Assembly (NCBI RefSeq): GCF_014230085.1
Contig: NZ_JACHVB010000060.1
Location: 124,001 to 188,000 of the forward strand
From: Ruficoccus amylovorans
GTDB taxonomy: Bacteria > Verrucomicrobiota > Verrucomicrobiia > Opitutales > Cerasicoccaceae
DNA: 64,000 nucleotides
Direction: 5' to 3'
Part shown: in pieces, positions 24,561 through 33,333 of the stretch
How the letters are laid out: every line of letters starts with the position of its first letter
Position numbering within the stretch: the stretch's first letter is position 1
Position numbers and translations under genes: made by a program
The notes under the pieces: generated by a model
Database searches by the model: none
The model's input: only the letters and a program-made list of their open reading frames with translations
What the model was told of the DNA's origin: nothing

Positions 24561-24998
24561 TTACTCGGCGGCAAAGGAAACATACTTGATCTGGGCGGCG
24601 GCGCAAGCGTTCAGCACATCGATGGAGCGCTGGTGCAGCGAGGCCGGGGCCGCCACAATCGTGACCGAGGTCTGGATCTCGGAGCGGTCAGCCGAGGTTT
24701 TGAGCCGTTTGAGGGTGTTGACCAGCTCGGGCATGGTGCGGCTGTTGATGCTGTCCATAGGCGCGCCGTTGAGGTAGACGTCGCCACTGGGCATGATATC
24801 GACCACATGCTCGTTGGGCAGTTCGACGTTCTTGGGCGGGGGCACGTTGGCGGGCAGCCGCAGGCCCAGGTCGGCCTCCTCCTGGAAGTTGGTCGTGACC
24901 ATGAAGAAGGCCAGCAGCAGGAACACCACGTCGATCATCGGCGTCAGGTCGGTCTTGTCCTCTTCGGCGAGGGGGGAAGCGCGTCTTTTTCTAGCCAT
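24561..24998 (-). CDS. exbD: ExbD/TolR-family biopolymer transport protein (second copy)
   Basis: 145 residues. One N-terminal helix carries the proton-path aspartate in LTPMIDVVFLLLAFFMV. It is preceded by a basic cytosolic tail (MARKRRASPLAEEDKTD) and followed by a periplasmic domain with LRLPANVPPPKNVELPNEHV and VVDIMPSGDVYLNGAPM, typical of ExbD. It lies 2 bp after the previous exbD and 39 bp before the vWA gene. Two different ExbD copies in a row suggest a heteromeric ExbD pair with the single ExbB. Confidence 0.9.
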   Translation of the reverse strand: MARKRRASPLAEEDKTDLTPMIDVVFLLLAFFMVTTNFQEEADLGLRLPANVPPPKNVELPNEHVVDIMPSGDVYLNGAPMDSINSRTMPELVNTLKRLKTSADRSEIQTSVTIVAAPASLHQRSIDVLNACAAAQIKYVSFAAE

Positions 24999-25000
24999 GG

Positions 25001-25405
25001 TCAGGCATCCTGGAGGGTAGCGAAAATGATGTCGAAAACGCCGTTTTCGGCACAGGTTCTCATGATGGTCTGGATGTACTCGTGAGGGGTGTTAGCGTCC
25101 GCGCGCACGTAGACGCGGAAGCCCGGAACCTCCTCATTTTCCACCCGGATGCGTTCGGAGAGCTCATCGAGCGTGACCGGCATCATGCCAACATAGGCGT
25201 CACCGTTTTCAACCACTGTGACTTCCAGGCGGTTGCTGTTGTCGTCTGGGACAACGGCGCGGTCCGCCTCCGGCATCATGATCTCGATCTTGTTCGTAAT
25301 CTCCGCCGCCACGACCATGAAGAACACGATCAGGAGAAACACCACGTCGATCATCGGCGTGATGTCCATGGGCTGATCGGGCGTATCTGGGCGATGGGTT
25401 TTCAT
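25001..25405 (-). CDS. exbD: ExbD/TolR-family biopolymer transport protein (first copy)
   Basis: 134 residues. The helix MDITPMIDVVFLLIVFFMVV contains the functional Asp. The periplasmic part reads PEADRAVVPDDNSNRLEVTV, VVENGDAYVGMMPVTLDEL and a closing YIQTIMRTCAENGVFDIIFAT, matching the ExbD fold with its C-terminal helix and strand. It shares the TPMIDVVFLL core with the second copy but diverges outside it. It follows the ExbB gene by 27 bp. Confidence 0.9.
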   Translation of the reverse strand: MKTHRPDTPDQPMDITPMIDVVFLLIVFFMVVAAEITNKIEIMMPEADRAVVPDDNSNRLEVTVVENGDAYVGMMPVTLDELSERIRVENEEVPGFRVYVRADANTPHEYIQTIMRTCAENGVFDIIFATLQDA

Positions 25406-25432
25406 CGGTCAGGGGCAGTCAGTGGGAAAGGC

Positions 25433-26215
25433 TCAGGAGGTGTGGCGGCGGATGCCCTTCATCATGCGGTGGAAGAGGTCACCGACCTGCTTGTCCACCC
25501 GGGAAGAGATCTTGCCGTACACGTTCTTGAAGAAGATGTAGAAGAACATCGCCGGCACCGCCACAATCAGGCCGGTGGCCGTGGTGATGAGCGCTTCGGA
25601 GATGTTGTCGGCCAGCGCCTGCGGTTGACCCATACCCTGGGCGGCGATGGCGCGGAAGGCCTTGATCATACCCGAAACCGTCCCGAGCAGACCGACCATC
25701 GGTGAGAGGGTCGCCACCAGCGAAAGCATGTTGATCATGACAAAGGGCGCGGCCAGTTCCTCGGTCGAGGACTCCTCCATCGCCTCCTTCATCGACTCCG
25801 GGTCGATGTGCTGGCCGTCGATGCGATCCAGCCCGGCGCTGATGATATTCGTCAGGACGGCAGGATTGTCTTCGCAAATCTTACGGGCGCCGTCGAAGTC
25901 CAGGCTCTCCATGGCCGGAGCCAGCTTCTGGGCCAGGTCCGGGCGCAGGAAGGGCTTTTCGCGGATCATGAGCAGGTTGTAAATAATCAGGCCCACCCCG
26001 CTGATCGAAAGCACAAGCAGGATGTACATGGCCCAACCACCGGCCTGGAACAAGCCCCACAGGGACATGCTGACGCCCACATCGTCCTCGGCCTCGACAG
26101 TCTGTTCGGTCTGCGCGGCAGGCGGCTCATCCTGAGCCAGGACGGGAACCGGCGCGGCGAAAAACGCGGCCAGCCCCAGCGAGAGCATGAGTATGAATTT
26201 CTTAAGGTCGTGCAT
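25433..26215 (-). CDS. exbB: MotA/TolQ/ExbB-family proton channel protein with signal peptide
   Basis: 260 residues. Unlike classical ExbB it has a cleavable-looking signal sequence (MHDLKKFILMLSLGLAAFFA through VLAQ) and an acidic exported stretch before the first channel helix, FQAGGWAMYILLVLSISGVGL. The MotA/TolQ/ExbB core is clear: LSLVATLSPMVGLLGTVSGMIKAF and ISEALITTATGLIVAVPAMFFYIFF. This layout, with an extra exported N-terminus, is common in Planctomycetes-Verrucomicrobia ExbB proteins. Together with the two ExbD proteins it should form the proton-driven motor for the vWA-tipped transducer. Confidence 0.92.
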   Translation of the reverse strand: MHDLKKFILMLSLGLAAFFAAPVPVLAQDEPPAAQTEQTVEAEDDVGVSMSLWGLFQAGGWAMYILLVLSISGVGLIIYNLLMIREKPFLRPDLAQKLAPAMESLDFDGARKICEDNPAVLTNIISAGLDRIDGQHIDPESMKEAMEESSTEELAAPFVMINMLSLVATLSPMVGLLGTVSGMIKAFRAIAAQGMGQPQALADNISEALITTATGLIVAVPAMFFYIFFKNVYGKISSRVDKQVGDLFHRMMKGIRRHTS

Positions 26216-26275
26216 ACGGGTAGGGTTTTGTGGTTGAAAGAAAAGTGTCAGGTTAAATGAATCCCGGCGCAGGCT

Positions 26276-27361
26276 TTAACTTCCCTGCGCGGGCAGCTTG
26301 GCCAATTGTTCGCGGCTTTTTTCACCCCAGGGGGTGCTGCCGTAGAAAAGATCAACTTCGCCGTAAATCTCGCGGGCGACATCGTTGCGGCCTATCTTCT
26401 GGTAAAGGGTACCGGAGCAATAAAACAGCTCGGGGGTCCAGGGATAGCTGATGTCCGCGGTGACAACGCCCTGGCTGATATTGCCCATGGCCAGCTCGGT
26501 ATTATCGGCGGCCATAGCCAGACGGCCCTGCACGAGCTTGAGCAGGGAAAAGGCGCGCTCCTCAGGCTCGATTTCCCCGGCTTTTTCGACGAAAAGTTCA
26601 GCCGTCTGGCTGCGTCCGGTTTCCAGGTTGCAGTAGGCTGTCCAGAGAATGGCCTCCTTCTGCACCCGCGTGTCCGGAATATCCTGAATGCGCTGGTAGA
26701 GGAAAAGGGCCTCGGAAACATTGCCCGTCTCGCGCAACTGATTGGCAAAGCGCATGATCTTGGGCAGGAGCGCCTCGTATTTCTTGCTCAGCGGGATGCG
26801 GTTGAGCAGCTTGAGGGCTTCATCGGTCTTGCCCGCATCCACCAGCCGCTCCGTCAGGATAAAGGCGTAGTCGATGTACTGCGGGGGCAGCTTGGTCAGG
26901 GGCAGGTACGCCATCAGTGCGGATGCCTCGTCCAGGTCGCTACTGCGCACCAGCGCAAAGGTGAAACGGTCCACCACCGAGTGGATATTGATATTATCGG
27001 GCGGGATTTGCAGGTAGCGCACCAACGGATAGACGTACTCGCGCATGGAGCCCACAGCGCGGTCATAATCGCCCGCGTTGATAATATCGACGTGGTCCTC
27101 GTACTCGCGTGGCGGGGTGTAAAGGATCGACAGACCGGGGGTGTTCAGCGGCAGGATGATTTCCTGGCTGTCCTTCGGATTGTACCGGAAGATCAGCTCG
27201 CCGTTCTCCTCACCCATGAGGTAGAGCTTGTTGTTGGCGCCACCGGTGCGGTTAACCACAGGCACGGGCGTATTGCCGTACTTGCTAAGGTTGTCCTGGC
27301 CCTGCGCGGGCAGGACGGAGGCGAACACCAGGAGGGCCAGAGCGTATTTGAGGGAAGTCAT
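26276..27361 (-). CDS. Exported TPR-like protein, unknown function
   Basis: 361 residues from ATG 27361; the adjacent GTG at 27364 is an alternative. It has a signal peptide (MTSLKYALALLVFASVLPAQGQD). A short beta domain (KLYLMGEENGELIFRYNPKD) is followed by helical tandem repeats that look like degenerate TPRs: DAGKTDEALKLLNRIPL, ETGNVSEALFLYQRIQ, ETGRSQTAELFVEKAG. The start codon overlaps the stop of the large TPR gene upstream, implying coupling. Periplasmic location fits a scaffold role beside the Exb motor. Confidence 0.78.
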   Translation of the reverse strand: MTSLKYALALLVFASVLPAQGQDNLSKYGNTPVPVVNRTGGANNKLYLMGEENGELIFRYNPKDSQEIILPLNTPGLSILYTPPREYEDHVDIINAGDYDRAVGSMREYVYPLVRYLQIPPDNINIHSVVDRFTFALVRSSDLDEASALMAYLPLTKLPPQYIDYAFILTERLVDAGKTDEALKLLNRIPLSKKYEALLPKIMRFANQLRETGNVSEALFLYQRIQDIPDTRVQKEAILWTAYCNLETGRSQTAELFVEKAGEIEPEERAFSLLKLVQGRLAMAADNTELAMGNISQGVVTADISYPWTPELFYCSGTLYQKIGRNDVAREIYGEVDLFYGSTPWGEKSREQLAKLPAQGS

Positions 27362-30300
27362 CACAGGGCCGACCTCGCTTGTTTGATTTGATCGTAATAG
27401 GCGGAGCCCTCCAGGGAGGGGTTGGCGAGAAACTCGTCGTAGGTGCGGCGCGCGTCATCGCGGCGGCCCATGCTTTCGAGCGCCTGCCCGCTTTGGTAAT
27501 AGGCACCGGAAGCCCACTCGGGGAAGCCGGAATAGCCGATATAGACCCGTTCGAAAAACGCCTGGGCCGAGGGCCAGTCCTGCTCCTCCATGTAGGTCAA
27601 TCCGGTCTTGTAAAGAGCCTCGGCCTGCGGTTCGCCGCGCCACTCGCGGCGGGCGATGACCTCCTGGTACTTTTCGCGGGCCCGGTCGAGGTCGCCCTGC
27701 TTGCGCAAGGCATCGGCCTCGCCCATGACGGCCAGCACGATCCCGGCCGCACCGGGGAACTGGTCCTGTGCCTCGCGGTAAAAGTTGACCGCCTCGTAGG
27801 TCTGGCCGTTGGCCATGCTCAGGGCGCCGAGGGCGAGGTAGGCGTTGAGAAGGCTTTCGTGCGATTCCGGATGCGCCTCGATCACGGTCAGATAGGCTTG
27901 CCGGGCGAGCTGCCGATCGAAGTCCTCGGCCTTGCCGCCGATCCAGATCAGCGTCTCGGGACTGGCGAAGCGCAGTTCCTGATCGGTGTAAATGTGGCCG
28001 CCGTCGGCGGGAGCCCCCATGTTGTCGAGTGTCATGGCCAGACGCATGGCCAGGGTCATTTCCTGGTTGAGCATCGCCTTGTCATAGGCGCGCCGGAGCG
28101 TGACGGCGGGGGATTCCTTGGGGAAGGCTTCATTCGTGCGGCGGGCCTGGGCCAGCCACTCGTCCACCGGAGTCATGTCCTGCGCCAGTCCCTCGCGGAA
28201 CTTTTTCGGGTAAAAGGCCTCCTGAATGGACATGCTGATGTCCGGGTTCTGCTTGAAATAGTCGAAGAGAAACTGCCGGTCCAGGATGATCTTTTCGCGG
28301 AAGGCGGTGTCGCTCTTGAGCTTTTCGAGGAAGGCGAGGTTGGCGTCGATTTCCGCGCGGTTCTCGTCGTATTTTTGTCCGTAAACCTTGAGGATCAGGT
28401 CGATACCATAAGAGTTCGGATCGTTCCCGAAGCGCATAACCCCGTCGAGATAGGCATCAAGCATGTCTTGCGGACGGCCCTGAAGCTCACGCGCCCGGCC
28501 CAGCTCGAAGAGCGCGCCGGTGAAGTCCCCCTCCTCGCGGTAGGTGTTCATGTAGTCTTGAAAATTGACAACCATCTCATCGTAGCGGTGGTTGGCCTCG
28601 TAAAGCTTGCCCTTCTGGAAATAGGCGTTGCGGATGAAGCTCGGGCTGGTGGTGAACTTCTCGACGTTGCTGTAGTGCTTGAGAGCCCGGTCCACATTGC
28701 CGGTGGCCGCGTAGATGTCCCCCAGGAAGTACTCGACCTCGCCGCGAAGGCTGGTCTTGGGGTACTTTTTGACAAATTCGATAAAGTCCTTTTCGGCCTC
28801 CGGGTACTGCTCCAGCCCAAAGTAGCAAATGCCCCGGCGGTAGAGCGAATCCTCCGCGTAGGCGCCGGTGTTGTAGTGCTGGAGGATCACGCTGAACTGC
28901 TTGATCGCGTCCTCGTAGTTGCCCATAAAGATGTCGCCCAGTCCGACCCAGTAGTGGCAACCTTCGGCCATCATGCCCTTGGGGTGCTTCTGCAGGTAGC
29001 CTTCGAAGACGTTTATCATGTCGCCGAAACGCTCGAGCTTCACGTAAGTGGATCCCATCAGGAACACCACTTGTCCGGCATAGGCCGACTCAGGGTTTTC
29101 GGCCAGGAAGCCCTTGGCCAGGTCGAAAAACTCGTCATACTGCCCCTTCTCCAGGTAGAACTGGCAGAGCTTCACAATAATGTCGTCGGCATACTTGTGC
29201 CAGGACTTGTTGCTAACGTAACTCTCGCCCATCGCGATGACCTCATCGGTGAGCTTGAGCTCAGTCGCCGCACTGAAGGCCGCGTAGAGAAAGTCCTGGG
29301 CGGCAGCGTGCTCGGGGTACTCCTGCACCAGTTCCTTGTAGGCAAAAAAGGATTCCCAGTCCCGGCCCGTGAGCAGGTAGGTCCGCGCGATACGTACTTT
29401 CAGGTCCGCCGTGTAGTCGTCCAATTTCTTGAGCGCGTCGAGTTGCGCCTGGGTGTTGGCCACCTGGGTTTCCAGCTCGACCAGTTGGTCGCCACCGCCG
29501 GTGCTGCTCGTGATCTTGAGCAGTTCGTACTGCGAGCGCAGGTCGGCGAGGTAAGACTCCTGCCAGTCCACAATTTCCTGCACGGTCAGCACCATCCGGT
29601 ACATGAGCATGGCCTCGTTGAAGCGCTGGAGCTTGGAAAGCTTGTCCCCGGCGTCGAGCAGGGCGACGTTGAGCTGGAGGCTGTAGCGGGCGGGCGATTC
29701 GTTAACCAGGTACGGCAGGAGTGTCATCGTCTCCTTGAACTTACCCTGGGCGATATAAGCCTCCATCAGGGCGGCGGCGGCCTTGGACTGGTCGTCCACC
29801 GTGCGGCCTTCGCGCAGGTAGAGAGCGAACCAGTTCTGCCCGGCGGCCCAGTTTTTCGCGATGTAGAAGCAGGCTACAATCTTGCGCAAGGCATCCTGGC
29901 GTTGCTCGGAGTTCAGGCGCATCTCCAGGGGCGGAGTCAATAGCTTGGCGTAAACCTCACCAGCCTCGTTGAATTTCTGCTGCCCCCGGTAAGCGTCGGC
30001 CATGGCAAAATTGGCGTTGACCGAGTAAGTGCCGTTCGGGAACTCTTTTTCCAGGCGCTGAAACCACTTGATCGCCTCGTTCAGATACGTGGTATTATCC
30101 TCTTCGCTGTACTGCACGAGGTAGCCCAACCCGAGGTAGAAATAGACCCCGTTGAGACTCTTGCGCATTTCCTCGCCTTCGCCTTCGAAGCGTTTGACCA
30201 TCTCCATCAGGTACGGGCGCGCCCCCAGATAGTCCCGAGCCTCGATCAATGACCCGGTCTCCCGCTGGAGCTCGCTGAGAGTCATGCGAGACGTATCCAC

Positions 30301-30390
30301 GCTCTGTCCCCAGCACAGCGACTGGAGGCAAACGAGGATCAGAAATATAGGAAAGCAAGGGTTGAATCGAATACGGGCCTTACGGATCAC
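27361..30390 (-). CDS. Large periplasmic TPR-repeat protein
   Basis: About 1009 residues from a GTG at 30390, preferred because it gives a compact signal peptide (IRKARIRFNPCFPIFLILVC through LCWG). A TTG at 30447 would add 19 residues. The rest is a long solenoid of TPR/Sel1-like units, for example YLNEAIKWFQRLEKEFPNGT, YAEDSLYRRGICYFGLEQYP, FIEFVKKYPKTSLRGEVEYF and GDIYAATGNVDRALKHYSN. Several have the YaiO/BamD/YbgF-like spacing seen in Tol-Pal-associated proteins. It is first in the operon leading to ExbB, ExbD, ExbD and the vWA protein, and likely scaffolds an envelope complex. Confidence 0.82.
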   Translation of the reverse strand: MIRKARIRFNPCFPIFLILVCLQSLCWGQSVDTSRMTLSELQRETGSLIEARDYLGARPYLMEMVKRFEGEGEEMRKSLNGVYFYLGLGYLVQYSEEDNTTYLNEAIKWFQRLEKEFPNGTYSVNANFAMADAYRGQQKFNEAGEVYAKLLTPPLEMRLNSEQRQDALRKIVACFYIAKNWAAGQNWFALYLREGRTVDDQSKAAAALMEAYIAQGKFKETMTLLPYLVNESPARYSLQLNVALLDAGDKLSKLQRFNEAMLMYRMVLTVQEIVDWQESYLADLRSQYELLKITSSTGGGDQLVELETQVANTQAQLDALKKLDDYTADLKVRIARTYLLTGRDWESFFAYKELVQEYPEHAAAQDFLYAAFSAATELKLTDEVIAMGESYVSNKSWHKYADDIIVKLCQFYLEKGQYDEFFDLAKGFLAENPESAYAGQVVFLMGSTYVKLERFGDMINVFEGYLQKHPKGMMAEGCHYWVGLGDIFMGNYEDAIKQFSVILQHYNTGAYAEDSLYRRGICYFGLEQYPEAEKDFIEFVKKYPKTSLRGEVEYFLGDIYAATGNVDRALKHYSNVEKFTTSPSFIRNAYFQKGKLYEANHRYDEMVVNFQDYMNTYREEGDFTGALFELGRARELQGRPQDMLDAYLDGVMRFGNDPNSYGIDLILKVYGQKYDENRAEIDANLAFLEKLKSDTAFREKIILDRQFLFDYFKQNPDISMSIQEAFYPKKFREGLAQDMTPVDEWLAQARRTNEAFPKESPAVTLRRAYDKAMLNQEMTLAMRLAMTLDNMGAPADGGHIYTDQELRFASPETLIWIGGKAEDFDRQLARQAYLTVIEAHPESHESLLNAYLALGALSMANGQTYEAVNFYREAQDQFPGAAGIVLAVMGEADALRKQGDLDRAREKYQEVIARREWRGEPQAEALYKTGLTYMEEQDWPSAQAFFERVYIGYSGFPEWASGAYYQSGQALESMGRRDDARRTYDEFLANPSLEGSAYYDQIKQARSAL

Positions 30391-30683
30391 GTCATCAAAT
30401 CGGTCGGGGGTAAAAGCATTGGAAACATCCAGCCAAGGAGATTTCAAAGCATATTGCCAGAAAAAAGCTTGGTCAGAGATAGTATCACCTGAGGGAAGGA
30501 CTTAACCTATAAAAATGCGCTCAAGTCAACAGGCAAGCCCCACAAACAGCCTAAAGAAGCAAAGCCAACCCTTCACACCCGCCGTCACAGGAGAAGAAAC
30601 AGCCCCCCTCAACCAACACCCGCAACCGAACACATGCTGAACGCAAAACTGCACTTGTCAGGAAGCACGACGGTAGCCAAAGT

Positions 30684-31823
30684 TTGCCCATCCTACTACA
30701 TCGGTACATTTTCAGATCTGTCCTGGTGGCGACCGTCATGGCCGTCGCCATGTTCGTGTTCGTGCTGGTCGCCGGTAATGCGATCAAGGAAGTCCTCGGG
30801 CTTTTGGCCTCGGGTCGGGTGAGCTGGGGGCAGTTCTTCTATATCATGATGATCCTCATCCCCCGGGTCATCCCCTACGCCTTCCCGCTGGGCATTCTCA
30901 CCGGCGTACTGCTGGTCCTCGGCCGACTCTCGGCCCAGGGCGAAATCCTTGCCATGAAGGCCGCCGGTATCAGCCTGTACCGCATCGCCGCCCCGATCTT
31001 CCTTATCGCCATCGGCGGCACGGTTTTCGCCGTGGCCATCGCCTTTTACTACGCCCCCATGGCCGACACCCTCTACAAGCGCACCCTGGCCAACATCGTG
31101 CGCGAGGACCCGCTGCGCTTTTTCCAGACCCGTACCTTCGTGAAGGAGTTTCCCGGCTTCGTCTTCTACTTCGACTCGCGCGACGGCCCCACCGTCCACA
31201 ACCTGCGCGTCTGGGTCATCGACGAAAGCAACCGCATGACCCGCTACCTCCAGAGCGACAGCGGCGTCATCACCTTCGATGCCGAGACCGACTCCATCAA
31301 GCTGACCGTTGACGCCGCCGCCGCCGAAAACCGCAGCGGCAGCGATGTCGAGGACGCCGGGGGCCTGCACACCGTCACCTTCGGCGACTCCAGTTTCAGC
31401 ATCCCGCTGGACGGACTCTTCGGCTCCAGCAACCAGGAGCGCAAGCTCTCCTACCTCAACCTGAACGAGTTGCTGGGCAAGCGCCAGCAGTACCTCGATA
31501 ACACCGAGGGCCTCCCCGCCGAGGAGCAGGCCTCCCTCGTAAACAAGGTGCAGACCGCTATCCAGAAAAAGGCCGCCATGGGCGTGGCTGTGCTCTCCCT
31601 GTGCGCCATCGCCATCCCCCTCGGCATCAAGGCCAGTCGCTCCGAAACCTACGCCAATCTCGCCATCGCCCTCGGCCTTGCCCTGACCTATTTCTTCCTC
31701 CTGGTCATCGTCTCCTGGCTGGAAAAAAAGCCCGAATTACGGCCCGACCTCCTGATCTGGCTCCCCAATTTGCTCTATCAGGGACTCGGTTTTTACCTGC
31801 TCAACCGCGTCAACAAACACTGA
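30684..31823 (+). CDS. lptF: LptF/LptG-family LPS export permease
   Basis: 379 residues from a TTG that gives the family-typical start (MPILLHRYIFRSVLVATVMA). It has six membrane helices in two groups of three around a periplasmic beta-jellyroll domain (about 125-270, FFQTRTFVKEFPGFVFYFDS, VWVIDESNRMTRYLQSDSG). MMILIPRVIPYAFPLGILTG and LGRLSAQGEILAMKAAGIS are diagnostic of LptF/G, including the coupling helix to LptB. Only one of the usual pair is here, so F versus G is not certain. It is divergent from the TPR/Exb operon. Confidence 0.88.
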   Translation: MPILLHRYIFRSVLVATVMAVAMFVFVLVAGNAIKEVLGLLASGRVSWGQFFYIMMILIPRVIPYAFPLGILTGVLLVLGRLSAQGEILAMKAAGISLYRIAAPIFLIAIGGTVFAVAIAFYYAPMADTLYKRTLANIVREDPLRFFQTRTFVKEFPGFVFYFDSRDGPTVHNLRVWVIDESNRMTRYLQSDSGVITFDAETDSIKLTVDAAAAENRSGSDVEDAGGLHTVTFGDSSFSIPLDGLFGSSNQERKLSYLNLNELLGKRQQYLDNTEGLPAEEQASLVNKVQTAIQKKAAMGVAVLSLCAIAIPLGIKASRSETYANLAIALGLALTYFFLLVIVSWLEKKPELRPDLLIWLPNLLYQGLGFYLLNRVNKH

Positions 31824-31903
31824 GCCCGCGCAAAAGACGCGCCAAAGCGAAAGTTTTCCCTTGCCTTCGGCTGGGAATCCGCTTTTATCCAGCGCTTTTT
31901 CCC

Positions 31904-32092
31904 ATGTCTGAAGAGAAATCACAGAGCAAGACACCGCAAGGACTCGACTTCAACGACGTTGATATCCTCAAGCGCTACGTCACCGACACCGGCAAGATCC
32001 TTCCGCGCCGCATCACCGGCCTGACGGCCCTCCAGCAGCGCCGCATCACCAAGGCGATCAAGCGCGCGCGCAATCTCTTGTTGATGAAGTAG
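31904..32092 (+). CDS. rpsR: Small ribosomal subunit protein bS18
   Basis: 62 residues from ATG 31904. The core DFNDVDILKRYVTDTGKILP, then RRITGLTALQQRRITKAIKR and ARNLLLMK, is the universal bS18 sequence, with a short polar N-terminus (MSEEKSQSKTPQGL). It lies 80 bp after lptF and 29 bp before tsaC. The usual bacterial rpsF-ssb-rpsR-rplI neighbours are absent, so the gene sits outside its ancestral operon. The frame is open upstream but that extension overlaps lptF and is not coding. Confidence 0.95.
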   Translation: MSEEKSQSKTPQGLDFNDVDILKRYVTDTGKILPRRITGLTALQQRRITKAIKRARNLLLMK

Positions 32093-32121
32093 TTCTCCGC
32101 CTCGGGCGGCACTTTTTTGTC

Positions 32122-33126
32122 ATGCCGACCGCGAGCATACTCGGCGAATCGGACGATCATGTCCGCATGGCCGCACGCCTCCTGCGAGAAGGCGAACTCG
32201 TAGCCCTGCCTACGGAGACCGTTTACGGACTGGCAGGGAATGCCCGGCTCGAAACCACCGTCCGGAGCATTTTCACCGTTAAGGGACGCCCCTTAATCGA
32301 CCCGCTGATCGTGCATGTGCACGATTTTTCGCAGGTCGAGGAGCTTTGCGCCGACGTCCCGCCGATCGCCCACCAATTGGCGGAGGCATTCTGGCCCGGC
32401 CCCCTTACCCTGATCCTTCCAAAGGCCCCGCAGGTCAGCGACCTGCTCACGGCAGGCCATCCGACCGTCGCGGTCCGCATGCCCGCTCACCCGCTGGCCC
32501 GACGCATCCTCCAGGCGGCCGATGTCCCCCTGGCCGCGCCCAGCGCCAACCCCTTTGGCTACATCAGCCCCACCTGTGCTGAACACGTGCAGGAATCGCT
32601 CGGCGAACGCATCGGCTGGATCGTGGACGGCGGCCCCTGCCAGAAGGGCATCGAATCGACTATCATCGACGTCTCCACCCCCGGTGAAATCCGTCTGCTG
32701 CGCCCCGGCCCGCTGACCGGCGAGCAAATTTCGGAGGCCCTGAACGGTTTACCTGTCACCACCCCGGCCGCCACGTCCAGCGACAAACCTGTCGCCCCCG
32801 GCATGCTGACGCGCCACTACAGCCCTCATACGCCACTGACCCTCGTCCCCAACGGCCAACTCCCCCCTGCCATCCCCCCGACCGCGCCCGAAGGCTCCAG
32901 CGCCTGGCTGGCCACCGCCCGCCCGCGCGCGGACGCGTCCTCCCCCGCCTATACCCGCTACTGGTTCAGTGAAACGGGCGCACTGGAGGATATTTCCCAA
33001 TCCCTTTTCGGCATGCTGCGCAAGCTCGACCAAGCCGGCCATTCCCATATCTACGTCGAACTTCCCCCCTCCGACGGCCTCGGCCTCTCCCTCATCGACC
33101 GCCTCAACCGCGCCGCCGCGCGTTAG
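32122..33126 (+). CDS. tsaC: L-threonylcarbamoyladenylate synthase (Sua5 type)
   Basis: 334 residues, the long Sua5-type form with an extra C-terminal domain compared with the short TsaC/YrdC of about 190. It makes threonylcarbamoyl-AMP for the t6A37 modification of ANN-decoding tRNAs. The N-terminal domain has ALPTETVYGLAGNA, the KGRPLIDPLIVHV lysine-arginine motif, FWPGPLTLIL, TVAVRMPAHPLAR, and APSANPFGYISPT. A linker with LLRPGPLTGEQI leads to the Sua5 domain beginning at APGMLTRHYSPHTPL, whose PGM-x-x-x-HY motif is conserved. It ends before the second copy of the bidirectional terminator repeat. Confidence 0.94.
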   Translation: MPTASILGESDDHVRMAARLLREGELVALPTETVYGLAGNARLETTVRSIFTVKGRPLIDPLIVHVHDFSQVEELCADVPPIAHQLAEAFWPGPLTLILPKAPQVSDLLTAGHPTVAVRMPAHPLARRILQAADVPLAAPSANPFGYISPTCAEHVQESLGERIGWIVDGGPCQKGIESTIIDVSTPGEIRLLRPGPLTGEQISEALNGLPVTTPAATSSDKPVAPGMLTRHYSPHTPLTLVPNGQLPPAIPPTAPEGSSAWLATARPRADASSPAYTRYWFSETGALEDISQSLFGMLRKLDQAGHSHIYVELPPSDGLGLSLIDRLNRAAAR

Positions 33127-33155
33127 AGCACGCTCCAAGTAGATTTGCAGGTTAT

Positions 33156-33191
33156 GCGAGAGGGTGTTTTCTGAAAAAAACACCCTCTCGC
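33156..33191. terminator. Bidirectional terminator repeat, copy 2
   Basis: A 15-bp perfect stem (GCGAGAGGGTGTTTT at 33156-33170, complement at 33177-33191) is followed by the same downstream words as copy 1 at 12327-12364: GCTCTCCCCAAAAAACTTTT, GGAAC, TCGTT. Like copy 1 it lies between convergent genes, here tsaC and the polysaccharide kinase. Confidence 0.82.
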
Positions 33192-33274
33192 GCTCTCCCC
33201 AAAAAACTTTTGAGACGGAACCTCGTTTCTTCGCAAGAACGGTAGCCGCTAAACACCGAGGAGGTGTACGCCAC

Positions 33275-33308
33275 AAAAAAAGCGGCGAGGCCGAAACCTC
33301 ACCGCTTT
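33275..33308 (-). terminator. Rho-independent terminator of the exopolysaccharide operon
   Basis: On the minus strand an AAAGCGG-GAGG stem pairs with CCTC-CCGCTTT around a six-base loop and is followed by a run of seven T. It lies 25 bp beyond the stop of the tyrosine kinase gene, the last gene of that operon. Confidence 0.85.
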
Positions 33309-33333
33309 ATAAAACAGCGTTACCAGTCGAAAC

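Noticed and set aside
23304-25085. 593-codon plus-strand frame opposite the vWA and exbD genes
   Set aside because: It crosses several real gene boundaries on the other strand and shows no domain.
27379-29943. Very long plus-strand open frame (854 codons) opposite the large TPR gene
   Set aside because: The minus-strand reading has a signal peptide and regular TPR units. The plus frame is low-complexity Val/Gly/Leu/His-rich, as expected from the mirror of GC-biased codons.
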